Below, one piece after another: positions 8,148-16,855 of a stretch of DNA of 37,562 nt. Position 1 is the stretch's first letter, and every line of letters begins with the position of its first letter. The DNA is from CAZWZG01 sp964638245 (GTDB lineage Bacteria > Pseudomonadota > Alphaproteobacteria > Rhodobacterales > Rhodobacteraceae), in NCBI GenBank assembly GCA_964638245.1, contig CAZWZG010000009.1, positions 1 through 37,562 on the forward strand. The letters are read 5' to 3'. The translations under genes were made by a program, and so were the position numbers. The notes below the pieces were generated by a model. It did no database searches, was not told the DNA's origin, and saw nothing but the letters and a program-made list of their open reading frames with translations.

Positions 8148-10283
8148 GTGAACAATAGGTACCAGTTAACCGCCGGGCAGCCGCACCCGCTTGGCGCAAC
8201 GTTTGATGGTGAAGGGGTGAACTTCGCCGTCTTTTCCCAACATGCGACGCGGGTGACGCTTTGCTTGTGTGACGACAAGGGAAAAGAGATTTACCTGATC
8301 GATCTGGCCGAGCGTGAGGGCCACGTTTGGCACGGATACATTTCAGGCCTTCGGCCGGGACAGAAATACGGCTACCGCGTTCACGGACCCTACAAGCCCG
8401 AAGAGGGGCACAGGTTCAATCCGCACAAGCTGCTGATCGATCCGTACGCCAAAATGATCGATGGTCATGTCAAATGGCATGATGCCGTCCATGGCTACAA
8501 GATTGGCCATACGGACGCTGATCTGAGCTTCGACAAGCGCGACAGCGCGCCCTACATGCCTCGCGCAGTTGTGGTTGACCCTGCATTCACATGGGGCCGG
8601 AACGAGCGGACGCGACTGGATACACCCTGGACCGACACGATCGTCTATGAGGCCCACGTCAAAGGCCTGACGCAGAACCGCAAGGACATTCACCACGCTG
8701 GCAAGTTTCTGGGGATGGCGTCCGACAAGATGCTCGATCACCTCAATGATCTTGGCGTGACTGCGATCGAACTTCTACCGGTGCAAGCGTTCCTCGACGA
8801 TCGCTTCCTCGTCGAAAAGGGGCTGAAGAACTACTGGGGATACATGACCCACGGCTTCTTCGCGCCCGAGCCGCGCTACCTGAGCCGTGGCGAGATTTCC
8901 GAGTTCCAGCAAATGGTTGCGCGGTTCCACTCGGCCGGGATCGAGGTGATCCTGGACGTGGTTTACAACCACACGGCTGAAGGCGGCGAAACCGGCCCGA
9001 CCCTGTCGTTCCGCGGTTTTGACAACGCAAGCTACTACCGCCTGGGCGAAAACCAGCGCTACTACGTGAATGACACAGGGACTGGAAACGCGCTCGACCT
9101 CGATCATCCGTTCGTGTTGCGCATGGTGATGGACTCCCTGCGCTACTGGGTCGAGACGATGCATGTCGACGGCTTCCGTTTCGATCTGGCCTCGACGCTG
9201 GCGCGGACGGGCGGGATATTCGACCGGGACGGTCCGTTCTGTCGCGCGGTACGCCAGGATCCGGTGCTCAACAAGATCAAATTGATCGCGGAACCATGGG
9301 ATGTCGGTCCGGGCGGTTATCAGCTTGGCGCGTTTCCGGCACCCTTTGCCGAATGGAACGACAAATACCGTGACAACGTACGTCGGTTCTGGCGCGGTGA
9401 CGCCTTGATGGCGCGCAAACTGGCCGGGAACGTCACGGGTTCAGCGCTTCGGTTCGACCATGACGGGCGCGCGGCGACCTCGTCGGTGAACTTTCTGACG
9501 GCCCATGACGGTTTCACGCTAATGGACGTCGTCAGCTATTCGCAAAAGCACAACGAGGCGAATGGTGAAGGCAATCGCGACGGGCATGACCACAATTGCT
9601 CGGACAACATGGGTGTCGAAGGGCCGACCAAAGACCCCGGCCTGATCGCGCGCCGCGCCCAGCGCCGTCGCAACATGCTCGCCACGTTGATGCTCAGTCA
9701 GGGCACGCCGATGATCCTTGCTGGCGACGAGTTGGGCAATAGCCAGTCGGGCAACAACAACGCCTATGCCCAAGATAATGAGATCGGTTGGGTCGATTGG
9801 GATCATGCGGACCCCGAGTTCCTTGCGTTTTGCCGCCAGATCATCGCGTTTCGCAAGGCCAGCCCGATCCTTCGCCAGAAACGCTTCTTGCACTCGCGCC
9901 AACGTGCCGTCGACGGCAAACCGGACGTCTTCTGGCGGCGCGCCGATGGGCGCGCCATGTCGGACGAAGACTGGTCCAACCCGGAATTGTTCTTCCTTGG
10001 GGTCGAGATGCGCATGGCGCGCGGAACGCCTGCGTATGAAAAACGCCTCGGCGCGATCTATGTCCTTTTCAATGCCGGACCGATGACCACGGCAGCGCTC
10101 CCCGAAGCCATTCCGGGCCACACATGGGTCCGTGTGTTTGACACAGCGGGCGTTGCTCCGTCGGGACCGCGCCAGGGCATCGTAACCGTGTCCGCAGATA
10201 GCGTGGTCGCTTTCGACCTTCGCCCAGTGCTCGAGACACAATCGGCCAACGCAATTGCCGCCAAAAGGGAGGCCAACGCATGA
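8148..10283 (+). CDS. glgX: Glycogen debranching enzyme
   Basis: GlgX hydrolyses alpha-1,6 branch points in phosphorylase-trimmed glycogen. The 711 residues comprise an N-terminal CBM48 (about 10-140), the GH13_11 barrel (about 160-560) and a C-terminal beta domain. Catalytic residues are D346 (DGFRFD), E382 (LIAEPWD) and D454 (TAHDGFT), and region II is DVVYNHT (270-276). The GTG at 8148 is the only start that gives the family's PHPLGATFDGEGVNFAVFS opening near the N-terminus; a moderate AGGTGA lies just upstream. It is somewhat longer than E. coli GlgX (657 residues) but normal for Alphaproteobacteria. The stop overlaps the pgm start (ATGA). Confidence 0.95.
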   Translation: MNNRYQLTAGQPHPLGATFDGEGVNFAVFSQHATRVTLCLCDDKGKEIYLIDLAEREGHVWHGYISGLRPGQKYGYRVHGPYKPEEGHRFNPHKLLIDPYAKMIDGHVKWHDAVHGYKIGHTDADLSFDKRDSAPYMPRAVVVDPAFTWGRNERTRLDTPWTDTIVYEAHVKGLTQNRKDIHHAGKFLGMASDKMLDHLNDLGVTAIELLPVQAFLDDRFLVEKGLKNYWGYMTHGFFAPEPRYLSRGEISEFQQMVARFHSAGIEVILDVVYNHTAEGGETGPTLSFRGFDNASYYRLGENQRYYVNDTGTGNALDLDHPFVLRMVMDSLRYWVETMHVDGFRFDLASTLARTGGIFDRDGPFCRAVRQDPVLNKIKLIAEPWDVGPGGYQLGAFPAPFAEWNDKYRDNVRRFWRGDALMARKLAGNVTGSALRFDHDGRAATSSVNFLTAHDGFTLMDVVSYSQKHNEANGEGNRDGHDHNCSDNMGVEGPTKDPGLIARRAQRRRNMLATLMLSQGTPMILAGDELGNSQSGNNNAYAQDNEIGWVDWDHADPEFLAFCRQIIAFRKASPILRQKRFLHSRQRAVDGKPDVFWRRADGRAMSDEDWSNPELFFLGVEMRMARGTPAYEKRLGAIYVLFNAGPMTTAALPEAIPGHTWVRVFDTAGVAPSGPRQGIVTVSADSVVAFDLRPVLETQSANAIAAKREANA

Positions 10284-11908
10284 AACAGACCATCGCGACC
10301 AAGCCGATCGAGGGACAAAAGCCGGGGACCAGCGGCCTGCGCAAGAAGACGCGCGTCTTCATGGGGCCGCATTACCTGGAAAACTACACCCAAGCGATCT
10401 TTGACGGGATAGGCGGCATCGAAGGAAAGACGCTGGTCGTCGGCGGGGATGGACGATTTTTCAACGATGTAGCCATTGGGACGATCCTGAAGATGGCCGC
10501 CGCAAATGGCGCGGCGAAATGCATCGTCGGGCAAGGTGGCTTGCTGTCGACGCCCGCGGCATCCCATCTGATCCGCAAGCGCGGGGCGGATGGCGGACTG
10601 ATCCTGTCGGCGAGCCACAATCCCGGCGGGCCGGACGAGGATTTCGGTTTGAAATACAATGGCCCCAACGGCGGCCCTGCGACCGAAGGCGTCACGGCAA
10701 AGATATTCGAGCGCACCAAAACCATCGACGCGTTCCATATTCTGGAAACGGATCCGATCGATCTTGGCTCGATTGGTGAAACGTCCGTGGGGGATATGGC
10801 GGTCGAGATCGTCGACCCTGTCTCCGACTACAGCGAGCTTATGTCCGATCTCTTCGACTTTGATGCCATTGCTGACCTGATCAAAGGCGGCTTCCGCATC
10901 CGCTTTGACGCCATGCACGCTGTCACCGGACCTTATGCGAGGGCGATCCTTGAAGACCGTCTTGGCGCACCGGCAGGTACCGTCGTCAACGGTCATCCCA
11001 GCCCTGATTTCGGCGGCGGTCACCCTGACCCGAACCCGGTTTGGGCCAAGGAATTGATGGATGCGATGTATGCATCCGACGCCCCGGATTTCGGCGCGGC
11101 TTCGGACGGCGACGGTGATCGCAACATGATCGTGGGGAAAAACTGCTACGTCAGCCCGTCCGACAGCCTTGCTGTGCTGACGGATCTGGCCCACCTAGCG
11201 CCCGGCTATTCAAAAGGCCTCGCCGGCGTCGCGCGCTCGATGCCGACCTCAGCTGCTGCCGACCGGGTGGCCCAAGCCAAAGGCTTTGAAGCTTTCGAGA
11301 CGCCAACAGGCTGGAAATTCTTTGGCAATCTTCTGGACGCGGGTCGCGTCACGATCTGCGGCGAGGAAAGCGCAGGCACCGGTTCAGATCACGTGCGCGA
11401 AAAAGACGGGCTTTGGGCGGTCCTCCTTTGGCTAAACATTCTGGCCAAGACCGGCAAAGGCGTTTCCGAACTGATGGCAGACCACTGGGCGCGCTACGGG
11501 CGCAACTACTATTCGCGCCACGACTATGAGGCCGTTGATAGCGACGCTGCCAATGGACTGATGGACAACCTGCGGGCCAACCTCGACAGTCTCGCAGGAC
11601 AATCCACCGGAGAGTTAACCGTCTCTGGTGCGGACGAGTTTTCCTATGATGATCCGGTCGATGGCTCGACCTCCTCCGGGCAAGGCATCCGGATTTATTT
11701 CGACGGCGGTGGCCGCGCGGTGTTCCGCCTTTCGGGTACCGGAACAGAAGGCGCAACCATCCGCGTTTATCTGGAACAGCTTGAGACAGATCCGAGCGCG
11801 CTCGACAAGGATCCCCAGGAGGCCCTTTCGGCGATCATCTCGGCGGCCGACGCAATCGCAGGCATTGCCGAGCGGACGGGCCGCAGTGCCCCGGACGTCA
11901 TTACCTGA
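10280..11908 (+). CDS. pgm: Alpha-D-glucose phosphate-specific phosphoglucomutase
   Basis: Interconverts glucose-1-phosphate and glucose-6-phosphate, linking glycogen metabolism to glycolysis. Of the 542 residues, the phospho-serine loop is SASHNPGG with S112 as the expected phosphorylated serine. The Mg2+ loop is DGDGDR (276-281), the sugar-binding loop is ETPTGWKFF, and the C-terminal phosphate-binding loop is RLSGTGTEGATIR. The PTGWKFF and C-terminal loop forms place it in the PGM1-like type rather than the PMM/PGM type. It overlaps glgX by 4 nt and is followed 5 nt later by the amylosucrase gene. Its place in a glycogen operon fits the function. Confidence 0.96.
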   Translation: MKQTIATKPIEGQKPGTSGLRKKTRVFMGPHYLENYTQAIFDGIGGIEGKTLVVGGDGRFFNDVAIGTILKMAAANGAAKCIVGQGGLLSTPAASHLIRKRGADGGLILSASHNPGGPDEDFGLKYNGPNGGPATEGVTAKIFERTKTIDAFHILETDPIDLGSIGETSVGDMAVEIVDPVSDYSELMSDLFDFDAIADLIKGGFRIRFDAMHAVTGPYARAILEDRLGAPAGTVVNGHPSPDFGGGHPDPNPVWAKELMDAMYASDAPDFGAASDGDGDRNMIVGKNCYVSPSDSLAVLTDLAHLAPGYSKGLAGVARSMPTSAAADRVAQAKGFEAFETPTGWKFFGNLLDAGRVTICGEESAGTGSDHVREKDGLWAVLLWLNILAKTGKGVSELMADHWARYGRNYYSRHDYEAVDSDAANGLMDNLRANLDSLAGQSTGELTVSGADEFSYDDPVDGSTSSGQGIRIYFDGGGRAVFRLSGTGTEGATIRVYLEQLETDPSALDKDPQEALSAIISAADAIAGIAERTGRSAPDVIT

Positions 11909-11913
11909 CGCCC

Positions 11914-13650
11914 ATGACTGGCGACGTTTCGGCAGGCACGCTGTTTGAACTGCGCCTTCAGCGCAGTGCTGACGACCTCTGGCCCATGGTTCAGAGCCTT
12001 TATGGTCATCGCGACGACTTCGATGCGTTTCGCAGTGCGCTGGTAGAGGCATTGAAGGATGGCTGGACCAANNNNNNNNNNNNNNNNNNNNNNNNNNNNN
12101 NNNNNNNNNNNNNNNNNNNNNNNNNNNNNNNNNNNNNNNNNNNNNNNNNNNNNNNNNNNNNNNNNNNNNNNCCAGACCTTGGCAAGATGTCGGACCTTGC
12201 TGCGCTGACCAAGGATCTGCGGGCAAACGGCATCTCGCTTTGTGTCGACCTTGTTTTGAACCATACCGCACGAGAGCATGAATGGGCCAAGAAGGCCCTT
12301 TCCGGTGATCCGTACTTCAAGGACTTCTTTTATTTCTTCACCGACAAGGATGAAGTCGACGCCTACGAGCGCTCGCTGGTCGAAATCTTCCCAAACGATG
12401 CGCCTGGCAATTTCACGTATCTTGAGGATCACGACTGCTGGGTCTGGACGACGTTCAACGATCACCAATGGGACCTGAACTGGTCCAACCCGTGGGTGTT
12501 TCTGGAAATCGTAAAGGTGATGCTGTTCCTGGCGAATAAGGGCGTTGATGTCCTGCGTCTGGATGCAGTGGCTTTCATGTGGAAGCGCAAGGGCACGCGT
12601 TGCCAATCGGAGCCCGAGGTTCACCAAATCCTACGCGCGCTGCGGGCCTGTTCGCGGATAGCCTCATCGGCGGTGCTGCATCTGGAAGAGGCGATCACCG
12701 GACCTGCCGAGATGCTGACATACCTTGGTCGGGGCGAACACGAGGGGCGCGAAGGCAATCTGGCCTATCACAACAACCTCATGGTCCACTATTGGAGCGC
12801 GCTGGCGACACGCGACACCCGTTTGATGTCCAAGGTTTTGGTCGAAAACTTCCCGGAGAGCCTGCCAAACGCCACCTATGCCACCTACCTACGCTGCCAT
12901 GACGACATCGGCTGGGCCATCACGGACGAAGACGCGGCGGCGATGGGCCTTACCGGCTTTGCCCACCGCGATTTCCTGTCGCGTTTTTATGCCGGGGACT
13001 TTGAGGGAAGCTTCTCGGCAGGCGCTTACTTTCAGATCAACGAAGACACCGGCGACAGCCGAATTTCAGGATCGCTCGCATCGCTAACGGGGTTGGAAAC
13101 GGCGCTTCGGGATGGCGATGCGCGCGGCACAGAGCTCGCCATTCATCGCATGTTGATGGGAATCGCCATGATCGCGGCATTTGGCGGTATTCCTCTGATT
13201 TACATGGGCGATGAAGTTGCGCTCCTGAACGACCATGCCTATCGCGACGATCCGTTGCGCCGCGATGATAGCCGATGGCTCCACCGTCCGGCTATGGATT
13301 GGGAGCGGGTCGAGGCAGCGCAGGCGAACCCGTCCTCGCCCGAGGGAAAAATCCTGACCGGGACACGCCATATTCTTGCGCGCCGACGGGCATTGGCGCA
13401 GTTGCACGCCTCGGTCCCCACGCGCATTCTCGAAGCTCCTGCAAAGGAAATCTTCGCCTTTTGCCGCTTCGCGCCAACAGGGCCCATGATCTGTCTTTTC
13501 AACTTCAGCGAAGATACGGTGCTCATCGATCTCGACTGGCTGCGCGAACAAGGGATGACGCAAGCCTATGATCACCTAAGCGAGGGCCCCTTGAGCGTTT
13601 CAGGCAACGTATTTGCCCTGTTGCCTTACGGGCGAGTCTGGCTGACCTAG
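11914..13650 (+). CDS. Amylosucrase (GH13_4), interrupted by an assembly gap
   Basis: Amylosucrase elongates alpha-1,4-glucan directly with glucose taken from sucrose, releasing fructose. The visible part closely follows the Neisseria enzyme: DLVLNHTAREHEWA, WVWTTFNDHQWDLNWSNPWV, the nucleophile Asp in VLRLDAVAF, the acid/base Glu in LEEAI, the third catalytic Asp in RCHDDIGW, and the DDSRWLHRP block whose Arg belongs to the sucrose pocket of the family. A 100-N run removes the segment after residue 52 (barrel strands 1-2). By comparison with the family about 70 codons are missing, more than the N-run represents. The frame on both sides is the same. No clear Shine-Dalgarno; the gene starts 5 nt after pgm and ends the operon. 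Confidence 0.9.
   Translation: MTGDVSAGTLFELRLQRSADDLWPMVQSLYGHRDDFDAFRSALVEALKDGWTXXXXXXXXXXXXXXXXXXXXXXXXXXXXXXXXXXPDLGKMSDLAALTKDLRANGISLCVDLVLNHTAREHEWAKKALSGDPYFKDFFYFFTDKDEVDAYERSLVEIFPNDAPGNFTYLEDHDCWVWTTFNDHQWDLNWSNPWVFLEIVKVMLFLANKGVDVLRLDAVAFMWKRKGTRCQSEPEVHQILRALRACSRIASSAVLHLEEAITGPAEMLTYLGRGEHEGREGNLAYHNNLMVHYWSALATRDTRLMSKVLVENFPESLPNATYATYLRCHDDIGWAITDEDAAAMGLTGFAHRDFLSRFYAGDFEGSFSAGAYFQINEDTGDSRISGSLASLTGLETALRDGDARGTELAIHRMLMGIAMIAAFGGIPLIYMGDEVALLNDHAYRDDPLRRDDSRWLHRPAMDWERVEAAQANPSSPEGKILTGTRHILARRRALAQLHASVPTRILEAPAKEIFAFCRFAPTGPMICLFNFSEDTVLIDLDWLREQGMTQAYDHLSEGPLSVSGNVFALLPYGRVWLT
12072..12171. other. Assembly gap (100 N) inside the amylosucrase gene
   Basis: Exactly 100 N, the usual placeholder for a scaffold gap of unknown length. 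The reading frame reopens in register, so the true length should be 1 modulo 3. Family alignment from memory suggests roughly 200 bp are absent. Confidence 0.97.
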
Positions 13651-13660
13651 GCTCCGCAAA

Positions 13661-13688
13661 AGAAAAGGCCGCCCCCAAGGACGGCCTT
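13661..13688. terminator. Bidirectional terminator between the glycogen and Liv operons
   Basis: A 7-bp stem (AAGGCCG at 13665-13671 with CGGCCTT at 13682-13688) with a 10-nt loop lies between the converging amylosucrase and periplasmic-binding-protein genes. On the minus strand it runs into TTTTCTTTT, a good terminator for the Liv operon. On the plus strand the T-run is short, so it is weaker there. Confidence 0.75.
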
Positions 13689-13711
13689 CCTGCAAGTCTT
13701 GCTTGCGCCTT

Positions 13712-14974
13712 TTACTTCAGTGACCCCATGAAGGCGTCGACGTCTGTCAGGGACAGATACTCCAACTCTTCAACACCGCCGTCATTGAACGCCCAGACAA
13801 CCGCTGGTGCGGAAACGTCACCGTTCGCGTCAAACCTGACGTTGCCCGTGGCGCCCTGATAGGACACCGTGCCACCGCTCGCGAGGATCTCCTTGGCTTG
13901 CGCAAAACCGGCAGTGTCGGCCGTGACCGGCGTCCCGTTCGGGTCGGTGACCTTCGGAACAGCAGCCGCAATGTCCGAACCGCTGGCCCCTTCGCCTGCC
14001 GCTTCCATCGCAAGCAGACCAATCATCGCCGCGTCATAGCTGTTGGCGAGGCCTGGACCATTGGGCTCGGATCCAAAGCGCTCCACATAAGCTGCGCGGA
14101 ACGCGTCCGCGCTTTCCGAACGGGGTGAGGATGTGTCGGTCCCGAAGGCTGTTTCAAGGTACTGAAGACCGACATTGTCCCGGAATTCATCCGATTTCAG
14201 AGCGTTCGCCATAATCATCTTCTGGCTGCCGCCAAGCGAAATCCATTCACGGACGGCAGATGTGCCCTCGGCAGGATAAAGCGCGAGGTAAAGCGCTTCG
14301 GGCTGGCTGGCCAGCGCCTCGGTCACTTCGCCGCGATAGCTGGGCTGCGCGTCGTTGATCGCAACCGATGCTGTCACTTCAACGCCGACGGCGGCAAAAT
14401 CAGCCGCAACAAGGCGGGCCATGTCCTGGCCCCAGTCATCGTTCTTGTAGAGAACGGCGACAGACTTGAAGCCCTGGTCCTGAGCAACCTTGGCAGCGAC
14501 GGCGGCCTGCACGCCGGTTGTCGCGAAGGTTCGGAAGAACAGACCGTTCGTGCCGCCTTCTTCGGACAGTTTCGTGAACGCGGTCGAGGACGAGCAGCAC
14601 GACATCTGCATGACGTCGCCGGGCACAGTCACCGACGTCAGGATCGGCATCGAAACGCCAGACGACACAGCGCCGAGCAACAGGTCGATCCCTTCAAGAT
14701 CCACGAGCGCTTTCGCGGCATCGACGCCAACTTTCGGATCGACTTGCGTGTCCCGCAGGATCATCTCGATCTGGCACCCTTGCACGCCACCGGCGGCGTT
14801 CACCTGATCGACGGCGAATTGCGCCGTCTCGGCAATCGGACGGCCCCAGTCGACCGACGTGGGCAGCACTGCACCAATCTTGGTGGTACAATCCTGAGCC
14901 TGCACTGCGCCGGGGAGCACCAACGCCCCAAGCGTAAGGCCAACCGCGGCCCACAAGAATTTCTTCAGTATCAT
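13712..14974 (-). CDS. HAAT-type (LivK-like) periplasmic substrate-binding protein
   Basis: The binding protein of the adjacent branched-chain-amino-acid-type ABC transporter, exported to the periplasm. It has 420 residues with a clear type I signal peptide (about 1-26, ending AVQAQ, no lipobox) and the periplasmic-binding-protein type 1 fold (IGAVLPTSVDWGRP, FAVDQVNAAGG). An unusual CCSSS stretch lies near residue 120. The ATG at 14974 is chosen because GGGAG lies 6 nt upstream and the signal peptide starts there; an open frame continues upstream without homology. It is the last gene of the operon, 13 nt after the livM-like gene. The family takes amino acids, amides, urea or aromatic acids; the ligand here cannot be deduced. 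Confidence 0.9.
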   Translation of the reverse strand: MILKKFLWAAVGLTLGALVLPGAVQAQDCTTKIGAVLPTSVDWGRPIAETAQFAVDQVNAAGGVQGCQIEMILRDTQVDPKVGVDAAKALVDLEGIDLLLGAVSSGVSMPILTSVTVPGDVMQMSCCSSSTAFTKLSEEGGTNGLFFRTFATTGVQAAVAAKVAQDQGFKSVAVLYKNDDWGQDMARLVAADFAAVGVEVTASVAINDAQPSYRGEVTEALASQPEALYLALYPAEGTSAVREWISLGGSQKMIMANALKSDEFRDNVGLQYLETAFGTDTSSPRSESADAFRAAYVERFGSEPNGPGLANSYDAAMIGLLAMEAAGEGASGSDIAAAVPKVTDPNGTPVTADTAGFAQAKEILASGGTVSYQGATGNVRFDANGDVSAPAVVWAFNDGGVEELEYLSLTDVDAFMGSLK

Positions 14975-14987
14975 CTTACACTCCCTA

Positions 14988-15944
14988 TTATTCCGCAGGG
15001 GTTGCTCCCCTTTGAGATACGACCAGTCGTTCCGGCAGAAGACCTTGCGGACGCCAAAGCAGCATCCCGACAATGACCGCGCCAATCAAGACGAATTGGA
15101 TGGATCCAGTGTAAAGTTGCGCCTCGACGGGCGCAAATCGCGACAATGCCCAACCTGACGCCGTCCATGCGCCCCAAATCACGAAAGCGCCGAAAATTGC
15201 GCCACGATTGTTCCCGGCCCCGCCAACGATCAACATCGCCCAAATCTGGAATGTCAGGGTGGGCAGGACATCTTGCGGGCTGACGAACGCGTAGAAAGTC
15301 CCATAGAGACCGCCTGCCAGACCCAGAATGACCGAACCCGTGACAAAGGCGGTCAGGCGCACCCGTGTCGGACTTTTCCCCAAGGATTGTGCGGCTTCTT
15401 CGTCCTCGCGAATGGCCCGCAGCAGCCGTCCGAATGGCGAGGCGACCAGTCGTTCCAGAAAGATGTAGGTCGCAATCAGGATCGCGAGGACGACCGCGAA
15501 GAAGAGCAGGTTGTAAAGGAACCCATCCCCAAGAACATCGCGCAAGGGCCTTTGAAACCCGCGAATGCCGCGCGCGCCGCCCGCCAGCCACTCGGCATTA
15601 CGCATGACATTTTCAAAGGCCACGGCGACACCAAAAGTCGCGATCGCCAGATAGTCATGCCTTAGCCGCAGTGTCAGCAATCCGACGATCCAGGCCAGTA
15701 GGCCTGCCACAACCATCCCGCCCAATAGTGCCAACGGATAAAACAGCGCAAAGCCACCAAGCTGACCCTCAAGTGGTCCGCTTCCAAGGATCAGCGTGCC
15801 ATACGCCCCTGCCCCAAAGAACGCGACCACGCCGCCGTTGAATAAGCCGGTGTTGCCCCACTGAAGGTTCAGACCGAGCACGGCGATGGCCAGGATCGAC
15901 GCTGTGGTGGCGAAGAACACGAGGTATGAGATCACGCCGATCAC
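14988..15944 (-). CDS. LivM-like ABC transporter permease
   Basis: The second membrane permease of the HAAT-type importer, 318 residues with about eight to nine hydrophobic segments. Family landmarks are LGLNLQWGNTGLFNGG near the N-terminus, YLAIATFGVA, the cytoplasmic coupling stretch RLLRAIREDEEAAQSLG, and the C-terminal WRPQGLLPE. The start is taken as the GTG at 15944, which overlaps the livH stop (GTGA), rather than an upstream in-frame extension that would run through livH. A second GTG at 15935 is possible. The substrate-binding-protein gene follows 13 nt later. Confidence 0.9.
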   Translation of the reverse strand: MIGVISYLVFFATTASILAIAVLGLNLQWGNTGLFNGGVVAFFGAGAYGTLILGSGPLEGQLGGFALFYPLALLGGMVVAGLLAWIVGLLTLRLRHDYLAIATFGVAVAFENVMRNAEWLAGGARGIRGFQRPLRDVLGDGFLYNLLFFAVVLAILIATYIFLERLVASPFGRLLRAIREDEEAAQSLGKSPTRVRLTAFVTGSVILGLAGGLYGTFYAFVSPQDVLPTLTFQIWAMLIVGGAGNNRGAIFGAFVIWGAWTASGWALSRFAPVEAQLYTGSIQFVLIGAVIVGMLLWRPQGLLPERLVVSQRGATPAE

Positions 15945-16855
15945 GCCCGCGCCTCTCCGAAAAGCCCATTTGGCCGCAGCATCAGAACAAGAATGATCAA
16001 AAGGAACGGAACCGACGGCGTGTAGCCGGAGGGCAGGATCACCAAGGCGAGATTGCTCGCCAGTCCAACGATGAACCCGCCAAGAACGGCACCGTAGACG
16101 CTTCCAATGCCACCAACGATAGTGGCCGCGAAGATCGGCAAAACAAGATCGCGGCCCATAACAGGGATCAATTGGTGGCTGAGGCCGTAAAAGACGCCTG
16201 CAACCGCGGCCAACGCTCCACCAATCAGCCACACCGCCATGATCGTGCGCGAAAGGTTCACGCCGTTTACTTGCGCCAGCGACGGGTTTTCGGCAATCGC
16301 GCGCAAGGAATAGCCGAAGGTCGTGCGCGACAGGACAAGGTGCAGGATGAACATCAGGATCAGGGCCGCCACCAGCACGAAGACCTGATCGGGTTTCACG
16401 AGGATCAACGGATCAAGGCTCAGCACCATCGCGAATGCAATGTCCTTGGAATAGAGTTCTGGGCTCAACCCGAAAATCAGCCCGATGATATTGCGAATGA
16501 CCAGCGCCATGCCGAAACTGGCGAACACCATCGACAGTTCTTCGCCCTTTTCGCGCACGCGTTTGAACACGAGCCTATCTATCAGAAGCGCCGAAATCCC
16601 GGTGAGCACCATGGCAATCGGTATCGCTGCGGCGAGTGCCCATGTCAGGGACAACGGTTCGATTTTGGCGGCAAAAACAGGCACCAACGCCTTCACCAAG
16701 GCATCGAAGACCAACGTGACATAGGCCCCGAGCGACAACAGTTCAGCATGGCTGAAATTCGCGAACCGAAGGATATGCATGACCAACGTCAGCCCGATCG
16801 CGCCCAGCGAGATGTAGGATCCCGTCAGGATCCCGTCGATCACGTTCTGGATCAT
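15941..16855 (-). CDS. LivH-like ABC transporter permease
   Basis: The first membrane permease of the importer, 304 residues and strongly hydrophobic throughout. It has the typical N-terminus (GILTGSYISLGAIGLTLVM, then RFANFSHAELLSLGAY), the coupling stretch GYSLRAIAENPSLAQVNG, and ATIVGGIGSVYGAVLGG before the last helices; it ends with LRPNGLFG. It overlaps livF by 4 nt at its start and livM by 4 nt at its end, so translation is probably coupled through the whole transporter. Confidence 0.92.
   Translation of the reverse strand: MIQNVIDGILTGSYISLGAIGLTLVMHILRFANFSHAELLSLGAYVTLVFDALVKALVPVFAAKIEPLSLTWALAAAIPIAMVLTGISALLIDRLVFKRVREKGEELSMVFASFGMALVIRNIIGLIFGLSPELYSKDIAFAMVLSLDPLILVKPDQVFVLVAALILMFILHLVLSRTTFGYSLRAIAENPSLAQVNGVNLSRTIMAVWLIGGALAAVAGVFYGLSHQLIPVMGRDLVLPIFAATIVGGIGSVYGAVLGGFIVGLASNLALVILPSGYTPSVPFLLIILVLMLRPNGLFGEARA

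Noticed and set aside
10058..11194. Long antisense frame opposite pgm
   Set aside because: Shadow of pgm, which has all catalytic motifs; no recognisable protein in the antisense translation.
11914..13650. Trehalose synthase, sucrose phosphorylase or a second alpha-glucosidase as identity of the last glycogen-operon gene
   Set aside because: The blocks WVWTTFN...QWDLNWSNPWV, RCHDDIGW and DDSRWLHRP are characteristic of amylosucrase and differ from those families.
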